From positions 1 through 18,889 of the forward strand of contig JAVBOJ010000156.1 in the NCBI GenBank assembly GCA_031550755.1: a stretch of 18,889 nucleotides of DNA, written 5' to 3'. Each line of letters begins with the position of its first letter. The stretch's first letter is position 1. Origin of the DNA: JAVBOJ01 sp031550755 (GTDB taxonomy: Bacteria; Bacillota; Clostridia; Oscillospirales; UBA929). The translations under genes were made by a program, and so were the position numbers. Under the pieces are notes generated by a model. That model was not told the DNA's origin. It worked only from the letters and a program-made list of their open reading frames with translations, and did no database searches. Below, piece by piece: positions 1 to 6,853 of this stretch.

Positions 1-204
1 TCGGTGGAGACGCCCACTATCGTTCGGCCCTTGCAGACTCCCTCCCGTCTGTCCGAGCGTGACCGGGAAGCCTTGGGGCGCTTCGTTACCAAGCCGCAGA
101 AGATCCGGTTTCTCATGTCCCGAGGGCTCTCTGTCGACGAAGTCGCCCGGGAAATGGACATCGGCAAAGGCGAGGTGCGCCTCATCGCCGGTCTGGAAAA
201 ATAG
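1..204 (+). CDS. C-terminal end of a protein with a helix-turn-helix-like tail (partial)
   Basis: The reading frame is open from the first base and stops at TAG 202-204, so this is probably the 3' end of a longer gene. A GTG at position 4 is in frame, but too little sequence lies upstream to judge a ribosome binding site. The last 35 residues (KIRFLMSRGLSVDEVAREM, then a GKGEVRLI segment) look like a small helix-turn-helix: a helix, a G-L-S-V-D-E-V-A-R-E-M recognition-like turn, then a G-E-V-x-L-I helix. Similar tails occur at the C-terminus of membrane-anchored DUF6115-type proteins of Clostridia; that match is from memory and tentative. It is followed by two hairpins and convergent minus-strand genes. 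Function unknown. Confidence 0.6.
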   Translation, partial: SVETPTIVRPLQTPSRLSERDREALGRFVTKPQKIRFLMSRGLSVDEVAREMDIGKGEVRLIAGLEK

Positions 205-211
205 GCAAGCC

Positions 212-233
212 AAAAGCCGCCCTTTCGGGCGGC
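212..233 (-). terminator. GC-rich hairpin terminator, better on the minus strand
   Basis: GCCGCCC (216-222), loop TTTC, GGGCGGC (227-233) form a perfect 7-bp stem. Read on the minus strand the stem is followed by TTTT (212-215), the arrangement of an intrinsic terminator. It would end the leftward SipW/TasA-like operon. On the plus strand no T-run follows, but the hairpin could still mark the end of the first gene. Confidence 0.55.
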
Positions 234-239
234 ATAGGG

Positions 240-272
240 AACAGCTCCGGGAAGTCAATTCCCGGAGCTGTT
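240..272. terminator. Perfect 14-bp inverted repeat between convergent genes
   Basis: AACAGCTCCGGGAA (240-253), a 5-nt loop, then TTCCCGGAGCTGTT (259-272) form a perfect 14-bp stem. On the plus strand it is followed by the T-rich GTTCTC, which would make a weak terminator for the gene ending at 204. On the minus strand no T-run follows. Together with the hairpin at 216-233 it forms a double barrier between converging transcripts. The remaining 273-397 holds nothing I recognise. Confidence 0.5.
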
Positions 273-397
273 GTTCTCAATGCTTTTGCGGTTTATCGCA
301 AGTGTTCCGCAAATGAATTTTCCCTCCACGTCATACAAGCCCGTTGCGCGAACCGGTACGAACAAAGGTGAAAATCAAGAACACCCTCTGTTCAAAC

Positions 398-919
398 TCA
401 ATCGAAGTCCGACCAGTCCATCTTTATGCCTTTGCTCTCGACGGAAAACACGACGCAAAGCCGTACGCCTTCCACCGCGAGCATTTCGTCGGAGGTTTTT
501 ACCTCGGCGTCAATCGTCAGACCTTCCGCGGGGTCCAGCGTACGGCTGAGGTAGAAAAATCCGTCGCTACGCTGCTCCCACAAACCGGGCGACAGTGTAA
601 TGCTCTCGACCATATTGTTGGGCAGGGCGACAAGGTCCTCTCCCAGCATCCAGACGGCGGCTACATGGACGCGCACGTCGGCGGACAAACTGTCCTCTTT
701 TTGAAAGGAAGCGGAGACAAAATAGGTCTCCCCGGGCACAAGCGGCTGGTTGATCGGCACCGAATTTTCCCATCTTTCGCCGCCCAGATAACCCACCGTG
801 CCGGATATATCGGCGTTCAACTCTCCATACAGGAAAGCGTACGTATTGCCGGCCATGCCGGCGACAAAAATCACCACGGCCAAAACGGCCATAACAAGCG
901 CGGAGCGTTTCAATTTCAT
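398..919 (-). CDS. Small secreted protein, last gene of the SipW/TasA-like operon
   Basis: A 173-residue protein with a short basic N-terminus, a hydrophobic stretch (VMAVLAVVIFVAGMAG) and a NTYAF boundary resembling SipW-processed signal peptides. The mature part is acidic and looks beta-rich, with a short hydrophobic repeat (VRLCVVFSVESKG) near its end. It has no LPXTG motif and no C-terminal membrane anchor. I chose the ATG at 919 because AAGGGG at 929-934 lies 9 nt upstream; an in-frame ATG at 928 directly abuts that sequence. The gene follows the TasA-like gene in the same direction, separated by a strong hairpin. Position suggests an accessory or anchor role like Bacillus TapA, but I see no sequence similarity that would name it so. 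Function is inferred from context only. Confidence 0.75.
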   Translation of the reverse strand: MKLKRSALVMAVLAVVIFVAGMAGNTYAFLYGELNADISGTVGYLGGERWENSVPINQPLVPGETYFVSASFQKEDSLSADVRVHVAAVWMLGEDLVALPNNMVESITLSPGLWEQRSDGFFYLSRTLDPAEGLTIDAEVKTSDEMLAVEGVRLCVVFSVESKGIKMDWSDFD

Positions 920-957
920 GCGTTTCATCCCCTTCAGAGATGCTCTTCTCGAAAGTT

Positions 958-997
958 TTCCGGCGCAATACGTGTATGCAACCGTATTGCGCCGGAA
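958..997 (-). promoter_or_regulatory. 15-bp perfect stem between two secreted-protein genes
   Basis: TTCCGGCGCAATACG (958-972) and CGTATTGCGCCGGAA (983-997) are perfect inverted complements around a 10-nt loop. In the leftward transcript it lies just after the TasA-like stop codon and before the last gene. It has no following T-run, so an RNA stabiliser or partial attenuator that sets the ratio of the two products is more likely than full termination. Confidence 0.55.
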
Positions 998-1037
998 CTT
1001 ACAGGTTATATCAGGGAATGCCGTGAGTTATGTAGGA

Positions 1038-1958
1038 TTAGTTGCCGTACAGCATGTTCATATACTCGGCATAGGTCGGGACATGGACGGAGCTGCGGGC
1101 GGCGCTAAAGCCAGGTTTCGCAGCAAGTTCCAAGTCGAGCTGCATATCGGTTCCAGCGGTGGGATCGTCAACGCTGGCGCCCCACAGGTCAAACGCGGCT
1201 TCGGAATAGGTGGCCTGGGTATAGGGCAGGGTGAAGTTGGCGGTGATCAGCGCGTTCATGAACTCGTTGCCGATGGTTTTGCGGTTGGTCTTCATATCCA
1301 GAATCGGGCTGAGGCCTTCCACAGTAACGCCTTCGGGAATCATGATATAGTAAGCGTCTTTGATCGCGGTCGTGCCGTCAGCCTGGCTGATGTGAGCGGC
1401 ATCATACCACAGGCTGGGGATAGAAAGCAGGAAATCGATCTGCTCGGTGGTCATGCTGCTCGAGTCCCAACCGGTAGCGAGCCAGAAATCTTGGGTCATA
1501 ACAACCGGCAAATCCATGGGAACGCCATCAATGGTAAACTCTTTGGTGCCGAACTGATAGCCGAACAGGACTTTGTCCGCGGTAGCGGGAACGTCTTGGG
1601 CGTCATGATAGTTGGTGGGATCCAGCCACCAGCCGTCAGCGTCGCTGCGGATCTGGACAGTGCCGTCAGAAACCAACTTGACAAGGGCGGGGAGATTGCC
1701 GATGTTTTGAATGGACGCATCGCCGGAGAAGAAATCGTCGCCGGCCTGCGGGGGCAGTCCGTCGGGATCATTGATCGCATTGTTAAACTCGTCCAGACCG
1801 TCGGAGGTGACTCTCAGGAGGCCAACGACAGTGCCGCCGTTGGAGTTACCGGCATTGCCGGTGAACCAGGCGAAGGTGGCGCCGGAGATGACGGCCAGGG
1901 CGATCAGGATGGCGGCCGCGCTCATAAGTCCTTTTTTGCTCTTGAGAACTTTCATCAT
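1038..1958 (-). CDS. TasA/camelysin-like SipW-dependent secreted protein
   Basis: 306 residues. The N-terminus MMKVLKSKKG plus a hydrophobic helix ends in GATFAWFTGNAGNSN, which is the typical SipW-type cleavage context of TasA and CalY (camelysin) proteins, where a T/A-F-A junction is followed by W/F/Y-F-T/N. An IQNIGNLPALVKL segment matches the family habit of an N-x-G-N-x-P-A-x-V/R strand. TasA of Bacillus is about 260 residues, so this one is somewhat larger. In that family the mature protein forms extracellular fibres in biofilm or acts as a surface metalloprotease-like protein. The gene lies just downstream of a SipW-like peptidase. AAGGAG lies 12 nt before the ATG, a slightly long spacing; a second ATG follows at once. 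The exact function is inferred. Confidence 0.75.
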   Translation of the reverse strand: MMKVLKSKKGLMSAAAILIALAVISGATFAWFTGNAGNSNGGTVVGLLRVTSDGLDEFNNAINDPDGLPPQAGDDFFSGDASIQNIGNLPALVKLVSDGTVQIRSDADGWWLDPTNYHDAQDVPATADKVLFGYQFGTKEFTIDGVPMDLPVVMTQDFWLATGWDSSSMTTEQIDFLLSIPSLWYDAAHISQADGTTAIKDAYYIMIPEGVTVEGLSPILDMKTNRKTIGNEFMNALITANFTLPYTQATYSEAAFDLWGASVDDPTAGTDMQLDLELAAKPGFSAARSSVHVPTYAEYMNMLYGN

Positions 1959-2102
1959 TGTGATTTTGCACTCCTTCTTATAATTTCTTTGCTTTGTTCT
2001 TTCTTCGTATGCTTTTTTCTACATGGGACACTGGATTGCGGTTGCATACATTACTGCTTTCTCACAAAAGCCATTGGCACTCCCCCTTAGTTTGCATACC
2101 AA

Positions 2103-2813
2103 CTACTGGGTTTTTTTCGAATAGCGGATCAATTTGACCAGCTGAACGACAATAACAAGAAGCATGGGCACAACAATGAGAAGAACTACCCCGATGCCAT
2201 TCTTTAAAAAGTCCAACAGCGAACCCAGAAAGGGAATGCCAAACAAGGCAACACCAAAAACAGAAACGGACGAAACCGGGTTTGGATCATTGATTTCGTT
2301 GGCGTCTCCCTTGGTGACGAAGGTAATCGATGTGTTTCTTTGCCTGACCTCCACCACGCGGTGGGTCAAAACGGCTTGCTCCGCCGCTACGGAAAACGAA
2401 ATGACATCCCCCGGACGAATCTCCGCGGCGGGCGTTTCCTTGACGACGACCAACGTTCCCGGCGGATAGGTCGGCACCATGCTGGGCGTGAGGACGCTGT
2501 ACATGCGGATCCCAAAAATCGACACGCCGCCGCCCGGATCACGTTCTCCGAAAATCATCGTAGAGGCCAGGAAAATGGCAATCGCAATAAGCGCTATGAA
2601 AATCAGATTGCCGATCACCGAAAATACACGCTTGACAAGGGACTTCTTTTTTTTCGGCGCGGCGACGCGTGAAACAGGTTTTCTTGATGCCTCATCTGAG
2701 GACTCCTCCGGTACAATGCGCGCGGCTTCTTCCTCCAAAGGCTCCGCAACGGAGGTTACATTCTCCTCCGGCGCAACAATTTCATGGGAGCCGGATTGAT
2801 TCTCTTTTTCCAA
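2103..2813 (-). CDS. sipW: Signal peptidase I, ER/SipW type
   Basis: 236 residues. Ser111 in TPSMVPT and His151 in LTHRVVEV fit the Ser-His catalytic pair of ER-type (SipW) signal peptidases, which have His where bacterial LepB has Lys. A following VTKGDANEINDP box is also typical. Transmembrane helices lie at about 63-88 and 208-230. The enzyme sits in the membrane and removes signal peptides, here presumably from the products of 1038-1958 and 398-919. The start is TTG at 2813 with AGGAG 9 nt upstream. The oddity is a long acidic cytoplasmic N-terminus (residues 1-50, many Glu) followed by KKKK, absent from short SipW proteins. It lies 32 nt after the upstream gene in the same operon. Confidence 0.9.
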   Translation of the reverse strand: MEKENQSGSHEIVAPEENVTSVAEPLEEEAARIVPEESSDEASRKPVSRVAAPKKKKSLVKRVFSVIGNLIFIALIAIAIFLASTMIFGERDPGGGVSIFGIRMYSVLTPSMVPTYPPGTLVVVKETPAAEIRPGDVISFSVAAEQAVLTHRVVEVRQRNTSITFVTKGDANEINDPNPVSSVSVFGVALFGIPFLGSLLDFLKNGIGVVLLIVVPMLLVIVVQLVKLIRYSKKTQ

Positions 2814-2845
2814 AATGGGTACTCCTTTTTAACGCTCCCGCCCGA

Positions 2846-3709
2846 TTATCCAATCAGGGCAATATAGGCGGAAAGACTGGTGAAGGCGGGTACTTTTCGA
2901 TATGTAACACAAATTGTGGTATCCTCAATCAACGGCAAAAGATATTCATCCGGCTGCTCTTCTATGGAAACCAGCTTGTATCCGATCGGTACATAGACGG
3001 ACTCAACACGGTACAGCTCTGTGTCCAACCCAAGCATCCGGCAGCCGTCCAAACCGGCTACAACGTGATACGCGACATCGGACGGATCGACAAACCGCAA
3101 TTCAAACATCGACTTCAGCTCGCCTGTATACGGCAAGCCGTCGGCGTCCAGCACGCGAATCTCAACATTCACCGTCCAGCCTTCCAAAACATCCGGCTCC
3201 AGCGGGATAATCGTGGGACCCGGAGGCGGCAGCAAGGTCACGCCGCCCGAAGGAAGCGGAACCCCGCCCTGCGCAACGCTCGCCGGATCCACCTCGGGGG
3301 AGGGGTCTGGCAGCGTGGGAGAAGCGGAAACATCCGGCGGCAACGCATGCGAGGGGCTGGGCGTCTGGGACGGGTGTAGCGGAGAATAATCATCATGGCC
3401 GGCCATCGGAGGCTCGTCCGTTGTAATATCATCATCGGTTTCCTGCGGAGTGTTTGTAACCGCCGGAGGCTCGTGCGACGGGCTCACGGCCGGTTCCTGC
3501 GACGGCTCCACCGAAGGCTCCGGGGTGTTAAACGGCAAGGGTTCTTCCTCATCGCCCACCGTAACGCCCGGCATGACGTCTCCGATCTGAGACGGCCGGT
3601 TTTCTCCCATCATGCCTTCGGCCATGGCCGCGGGCATCGACGTGAATAAAAATACAAACACGAGCGCAAGCGAGATCCATCGGAGGACACTATTATGTAA
3701 CGCTCTCAA
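2846..3709 (-). CDS. Secreted Pro/Ser/Thr-rich protein with a C-terminal beta domain
   Basis: 287 residues from the chosen TTG. The N-terminus is a clear signal peptide: RALHNSVLRW, then ISLALVFVFLFTSM and a PAAMA|EG-like cleavage site. Residues about 30-170 are low-complexity, rich in Pro, Ser, Thr and Glu, with repeats of the PSxxPSxEP kind, like a cell-wall-spanning stalk. The last 110 residues look beta-rich; LYRVESVYVPIGYKL resembles the Y-x-V-x-E-x-x-x-P-x-G-Y strand of Cna-B/prealbumin domains. There is no LPXTG or membrane anchor. I prefer TTG 3709 because AAGGAGGT (3719-3726) lies 9 nt before it; the in-frame ATG at 3751 has no such site, and its extension would place charged residues before the signal peptide. 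It is the first gene of the sipW operon, so a partner or surface scaffold of the TasA-like protein is possible. Confidence 0.75.
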   Translation of the reverse strand: MRALHNSVLRWISLALVFVFLFTSMPAAMAEGMMGENRPSQIGDVMPGVTVGDEEEPLPFNTPEPSVEPSQEPAVSPSHEPPAVTNTPQETDDDITTDEPPMAGHDDYSPLHPSQTPSPSHALPPDVSASPTLPDPSPEVDPASVAQGGVPLPSGGVTLLPPPGPTIIPLEPDVLEGWTVNVEIRVLDADGLPYTGELKSMFELRFVDPSDVAYHVVAGLDGCRMLGLDTELYRVESVYVPIGYKLVSIEEQPDEYLLPLIEDTTICVTYRKVPAFTSLSAYIALIG

Positions 3710-3952
3710 TGCACTCCGACCTCCTTCCCTGAACGGGCGCCCGCCATCCACGAGGGTCGCGCCTGATCATTTCTGTCCGGGTCTTGCCACTGTCCATGTC
3801 CGGATTTCGTGAGAAAAAGAAAATTCCCATTCTCCAAAGCAAAGCTGACATCACGGTCTCCCGCGCTGTCTTTTGCTCTCCATACCCATCCGGAGCCGCG
3901 TCTCGCCCGCTATACTTTTTGTACAGTTTGCTGCGCAGCTTTCTCTGGTAAC
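3710..3952 (-). promoter_or_regulatory. Long 5' leader of the sipW operon
   Basis: About 240 nt separate the inferred transcription start near 3952 from the TTG start codon. The leader ends with a strong AAGGAGGT at 3719-3726. I see GC-rich stretches able to pair locally, but no match to a riboswitch class I can name and no gene. Its length suggests room for post-transcriptional control. Confidence 0.35.
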
Positions 3953-3958
3953 ATGTAC

Positions 3959-3987
3959 ATTATAGCAAATTGCCGTCTCCTTGTAAA
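3959..3987 (-). promoter_or_regulatory. Near-consensus sigma-A promoter of the sipW operon
   Basis: On the minus strand, TTTACA (3982-3987), 17 nt, then TATAAT (3959-3964). TGC directly before the -10 gives an extended -10 element. Nothing else in this gap is as close to consensus. The next gene downstream is the secreted protein that starts at 3709. Confidence 0.75.
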
Positions 3988-4062
3988 GGCCTTTTGTGAA
4001 AATCGTGCAAAAATTTTTAAATAATTTCGACAAATTGTAAATTTCGCGAATAAAGTTGTACG

Positions 4063-4104
4063 TTTTCCTCCCTCCCCGCCAAAAACAACGGGGAGGGAGG
4101 AAAA
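4063..4104 (-). terminator. 16-bp perfect stem after the 866-residue protein gene
   Basis: TTTTCCTCCCTCCCCG (4063-4078) and CGGGGAGGGAGGAAAA (4089-4104) pair perfectly around a 10-nt loop, 8 nt past the stop codon of the leftward gene. Its position fits a terminator. However, on either strand the T-run precedes the stem and the A-run follows, which is the reverse of the usual layout. It may end transcription weakly or protect the mRNA 3' end. Confidence 0.5.
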
Positions 4105-4112
4105 AACTTGTG

Positions 4113-6713
4113 TTAGTTTGTAATCATGACCGTGTAGGTCAGCGTCTTCCCGTTGGGCAGCTTGGCGACGATCATGGCAGTGCCGGCCTTGAGGCCCTTG
4201 ACCAGACCGTTTTCCACGCTGGCGATCGTCGGGGTCAGGCTCAGCCAGGTGATATCGGACACGGCCGCGGCCGGCGTGATGTCGATTTCCAGCTGAAGGG
4301 TTTTGCCCTTCTTGACGCTGCGCAGGCCGCCGCCTATGGCTTTGCCTTCGGCGACATACAGCGACACGGCAGCCGACAGGCCGGATTCGCTGTCGTGGTC
4401 AACCGCGCTTACCTTATAATTATACGTTCCGGTGGCGGCGGGCAGGGTCGCGGTGTATTCGGGGATGTCGCTGGTGCCGATCAGCTCATAGACGCCGGCG
4501 TTCTCGCGGTAAATATTGTAGCTCTCCGCGCCGAACACAGCCGCCCATTTGAAGCCGGTCGTGCCGACCTTCTCCATGCTGGAGGGCGCGCGGCGGGTCA
4601 TGTTGTCCTTGAAGTACATATCGGGATAACGGCTGAAGTTGTAAACGTCCGGGCGCGGCTGGGGCTTGGGCGTCCCGGTGACCTGCGTGCGCAGATAGGC
4701 CAGCTTGTCGGCCGCCGCGGCGGTGTCATGGGTGTAGATACGGATCTGCGACTGGGTCGGGGCCACGGTTCCGCCGTAAGCGGCGGCGTCGGCCACGGTC
4801 ACGGCGGCGCCGTTGGCTTTTTTGTCGCCGTACAGGATGACCTCTTCCTTATTGTCGCCGCAGACATCGAGCACCCAGAAACGGCCGTCCACCTCGAATT
4901 TCTCGACCTGATTGAAGAAGCCGTCATAGATCGAGGGGACGACCTCCTCGTGATGGATCCAGCCGCGGTTGCAGGCCAGCATGAAGGAGGTGTAATGGCC
5001 GTTGTAGTTGTAGACCGGGTAGGTGATGGTCAGGAAGCCCTCTTTTTCCAGCTCGGCGGGGTCTTCCTTGTACATGGTCTGACCGAGCGAATTAATGAAG
5101 AACAGCGAGTCCCAGCCCACCGTATTGACGCGGCCGTTGGCCGGGAAACGGTAGGTGCCGCGGTTGACGCGGTCAAGGCCGAAGACTTCCAGTCCGGGCA
5201 CGTCGGGGCGCAGGTCGCCGACCGACAGGGACTGCGGCTCTGTCTGCTGGCGGTTTTCCCAAATCAGCTCGGCTACGTTGCCGTAGATGTTCTGGCCGCT
5301 GGTGGCCGGGCCCTTGCCCTCCAGCTTCAGCGCGTAGGTCTGGGCGCCGCCCTCGACAATTTCCACCACGCCGTCGCCGTTGATGTCGCCAGCGATCAGG
5401 GTATCGCAGTGGTCGGTGCCGTTCACGAAGGCCCACTCCAGCGTGCCGTCGCCTCTGAACAGGCAGTAGCCCATCAGAATCTCGTCCAGGCCGTCCTCAT
5501 TCAGGTCGGCGACCATCGGCATATGGCCGGTGCTGCCCCACGAGGGGTTGCCGGACAAAGACCATGTGGTGGGCAGGAGGGCGTCCTCGGCAGTCTCTGT
5601 CTCTATGTATTTGCCGGTGCGGAAATGCAAATTGAAGAAGGCGCGGTTGTTGCTCCACTGCCATTTCATGGTCAGGGCGGTGAAGTCCTCGTTGTATTGC
5701 AGAACCCACATATTGGAGTAACGGTCCTTGACAAACAGGTCACGGGGCGCGTCGCCCGGCTCGCCGAAGAAGTTGCCGATGCCGAAGCAGTCGTGCGCCA
5801 CGAAGGTGTCGCGGCCGGAACGGCTGGTGGGCGAATTGGTGATGACCTGGGTCAGATCGATGGCGGGGTATTTGAGCTCGCCGGTCGCGCCGTCGAAGAT
5901 GCAAATTTTGTGGCCTCTGGTCATTTTGCCCATGATGGCCACGACTTCGTTTTGGCCGTCGCCGTCGATATCGACGATCTGGGCGGGCTCATCGGCACCG
6001 GAGCCGCTCACGTCGGGCAGGGGCTTGGCGTCGGGGCTGCCGTTGGGATACAACTCGCCGGGGGCGGTGCCGTTCACAGCGGCGGCTCCGTAGTTGACGG
6101 CGCGCTGCCAAATGAGGTTGCCTTCGAGGTCGAACAGGGTCAGGCAGCCGACCTGATGGGGCTCATAGGCGTCATCCCAGCCGCTGGTGTTGCCGCCGGG
6201 GACGGTGGAGCTTTTCTGGAAGTCGGGCTGCACCATGAGGATGTCGGGACGGCCGTCGCCGGTCGCGTCGCCAATGCGCAGACGGCAGCCGCCGCCGGCG
6301 GCTCTCAGATCGAGCGCTGCCACCAGCGTGGCGTTGGGCATCGGGGTCTGGCCGTAGCAGACCGCCGAGAAATCCGATTCGACGCCGCCGACACACGCGG
6401 TCAGCTTGTACTGATACACGGTGTCCAGCGCGGTGGTGTCATCCACAAACTCGGTTCCCTCAGCAATGCCAATCTGTTGGTAATCATTGTAGCCCATGTT
6501 GGTGCGGTAGATATGGTAGTGCTCCGCGCCGGCCACGGCGTTCCATGTCAGGGTCAGATCGGGCAGGGGATCGGCACCGCCCAGCGGGGTATCGATCTTG
6601 ATCTCGATGCCGGCGGGCGCGGCGAGGGCGGTTTCTTCAGCCAGAGCCATGGTGCCCATCAGGCCGGCCAGGAGGCAGAACGCGAGAGTCAGCGCCAGAG
6701 TGCGTTTCTTCAT
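4113..6713 (-). CDS. Secreted multidomain protein: Fn3, FG-GAP-like propeller, Fn3, Ig-like
   Basis: 866 residues. A signal peptide (about 1-25, ending in MALAEE) is followed by a fibronectin type III domain (about 33-120, with LTWNAVAGAEHYHIYRT). A long central region (about 125-690) has repeated Asp-rich calcium-loop motifs: DATGDGRPDIL, DIDGDGQNEVV, DLNEDGLDEIL, DINGDGVVEIV and DVCGDNKEEVI. These are typical of FG-GAP/VCBS beta-propellers and of family 11 rhamnogalacturonan lyases. A second Fn3 (about 700-785, with FKWAAVFGAESYNIYRE) and a bacterial Ig-like domain (about 790-866) close the protein. There is no sorting signal. A role in binding or cutting polysaccharide outside the cell is plausible, but catalytic residues cannot be confirmed by eye. 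GAAGGAG lies 10 nt before the ATG. The gene stands alone between two hairpins. Confidence 0.85.
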   Translation of the reverse strand: MKKRTLALTLAFCLLAGLMGTMALAEETALAAPAGIEIKIDTPLGGADPLPDLTLTWNAVAGAEHYHIYRTNMGYNDYQQIGIAEGTEFVDDTTALDTVYQYKLTACVGGVESDFSAVCYGQTPMPNATLVAALDLRAAGGGCRLRIGDATGDGRPDILMVQPDFQKSSTVPGGNTSGWDDAYEPHQVGCLTLFDLEGNLIWQRAVNYGAAAVNGTAPGELYPNGSPDAKPLPDVSGSGADEPAQIVDIDGDGQNEVVAIMGKMTRGHKICIFDGATGELKYPAIDLTQVITNSPTSRSGRDTFVAHDCFGIGNFFGEPGDAPRDLFVKDRYSNMWVLQYNEDFTALTMKWQWSNNRAFFNLHFRTGKYIETETAEDALLPTTWSLSGNPSWGSTGHMPMVADLNEDGLDEILMGYCLFRGDGTLEWAFVNGTDHCDTLIAGDINGDGVVEIVEGGAQTYALKLEGKGPATSGQNIYGNVAELIWENRQQTEPQSLSVGDLRPDVPGLEVFGLDRVNRGTYRFPANGRVNTVGWDSLFFINSLGQTMYKEDPAELEKEGFLTITYPVYNYNGHYTSFMLACNRGWIHHEEVVPSIYDGFFNQVEKFEVDGRFWVLDVCGDNKEEVILYGDKKANGAAVTVADAAAYGGTVAPTQSQIRIYTHDTAAAADKLAYLRTQVTGTPKPQPRPDVYNFSRYPDMYFKDNMTRRAPSSMEKVGTTGFKWAAVFGAESYNIYRENAGVYELIGTSDIPEYTATLPAATGTYNYKVSAVDHDSESGLSAAVSLYVAEGKAIGGGLRSVKKGKTLQLEIDITPAAAVSDITWLSLTPTIASVENGLVKGLKAGTAMIVAKLPNGKTLTYTVMITN

Positions 6714-6740
6714 GTGGTTTCTTCTCCTTCACCTTGTTTT

Positions 6741-6776
6741 GGGGAATATATACATGCTTTCCCCGCCGTTATTATA
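6741..6776 (-). promoter_or_regulatory. Possible -10 element and small hairpin before the propeller-protein gene
   Basis: On the minus strand TATAAT occurs at 6771-6776 with no good -35 box at the usual distance. Downstream, GGGGAA (read at 6759-6764) and TTCCCC (6741-6746) could form a small stem in the leader, just above the GAAGGAG ribosome site at 6724-6730. The poor -35 suggests help from an activator. Confidence 0.35.
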
Positions 6777-6801
6777 TACGTTCTGTTGAAAATCACCATA
6801 C

Positions 6802-6833
6802 AAAAAAGTCGCGTTTTGTTCAAAAAACGCGAC
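6802..6833 (-). terminator. Intrinsic terminator of the histidine kinase gene
   Basis: On the minus strand GTCGCGTTTT (6824-6833), a 6-nt loop, AAAACGCGAC (6808-6817) and then TTTTTT (6802-6807) form a canonical terminator. It lies 20 nt after the kinase stop codon and before the promoter region of the next gene, so the two genes are separate units. Confidence 0.85.
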
Positions 6834-6853
6834 AAATGGAAGATTTTCCTTGT

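Noticed and set aside
973..2054. Shared 12-mer CGGTTGCATACA in two intergenic regions of the sipW operon
   Set aside because: Two copies in opposite orientation, one in a hairpin loop; too short to exclude chance.
798..2090. 430-codon plus-strand frame opposite the TasA-like gene
   Set aside because: No family features and no ribosome site; the opposite strand holds a clear SipW-type secreted protein.
3710..3952. Named riboswitch in the sipW leader
   Set aside because: I looked for c-di-GMP and other common classes and saw no convincing conserved core.
3851..4033. 60-codon minus-strand frame upstream of the sipW operon
   Set aside because: Its start lies upstream of the inferred transcription start and the strong promoter sits inside it; no ribosome site.
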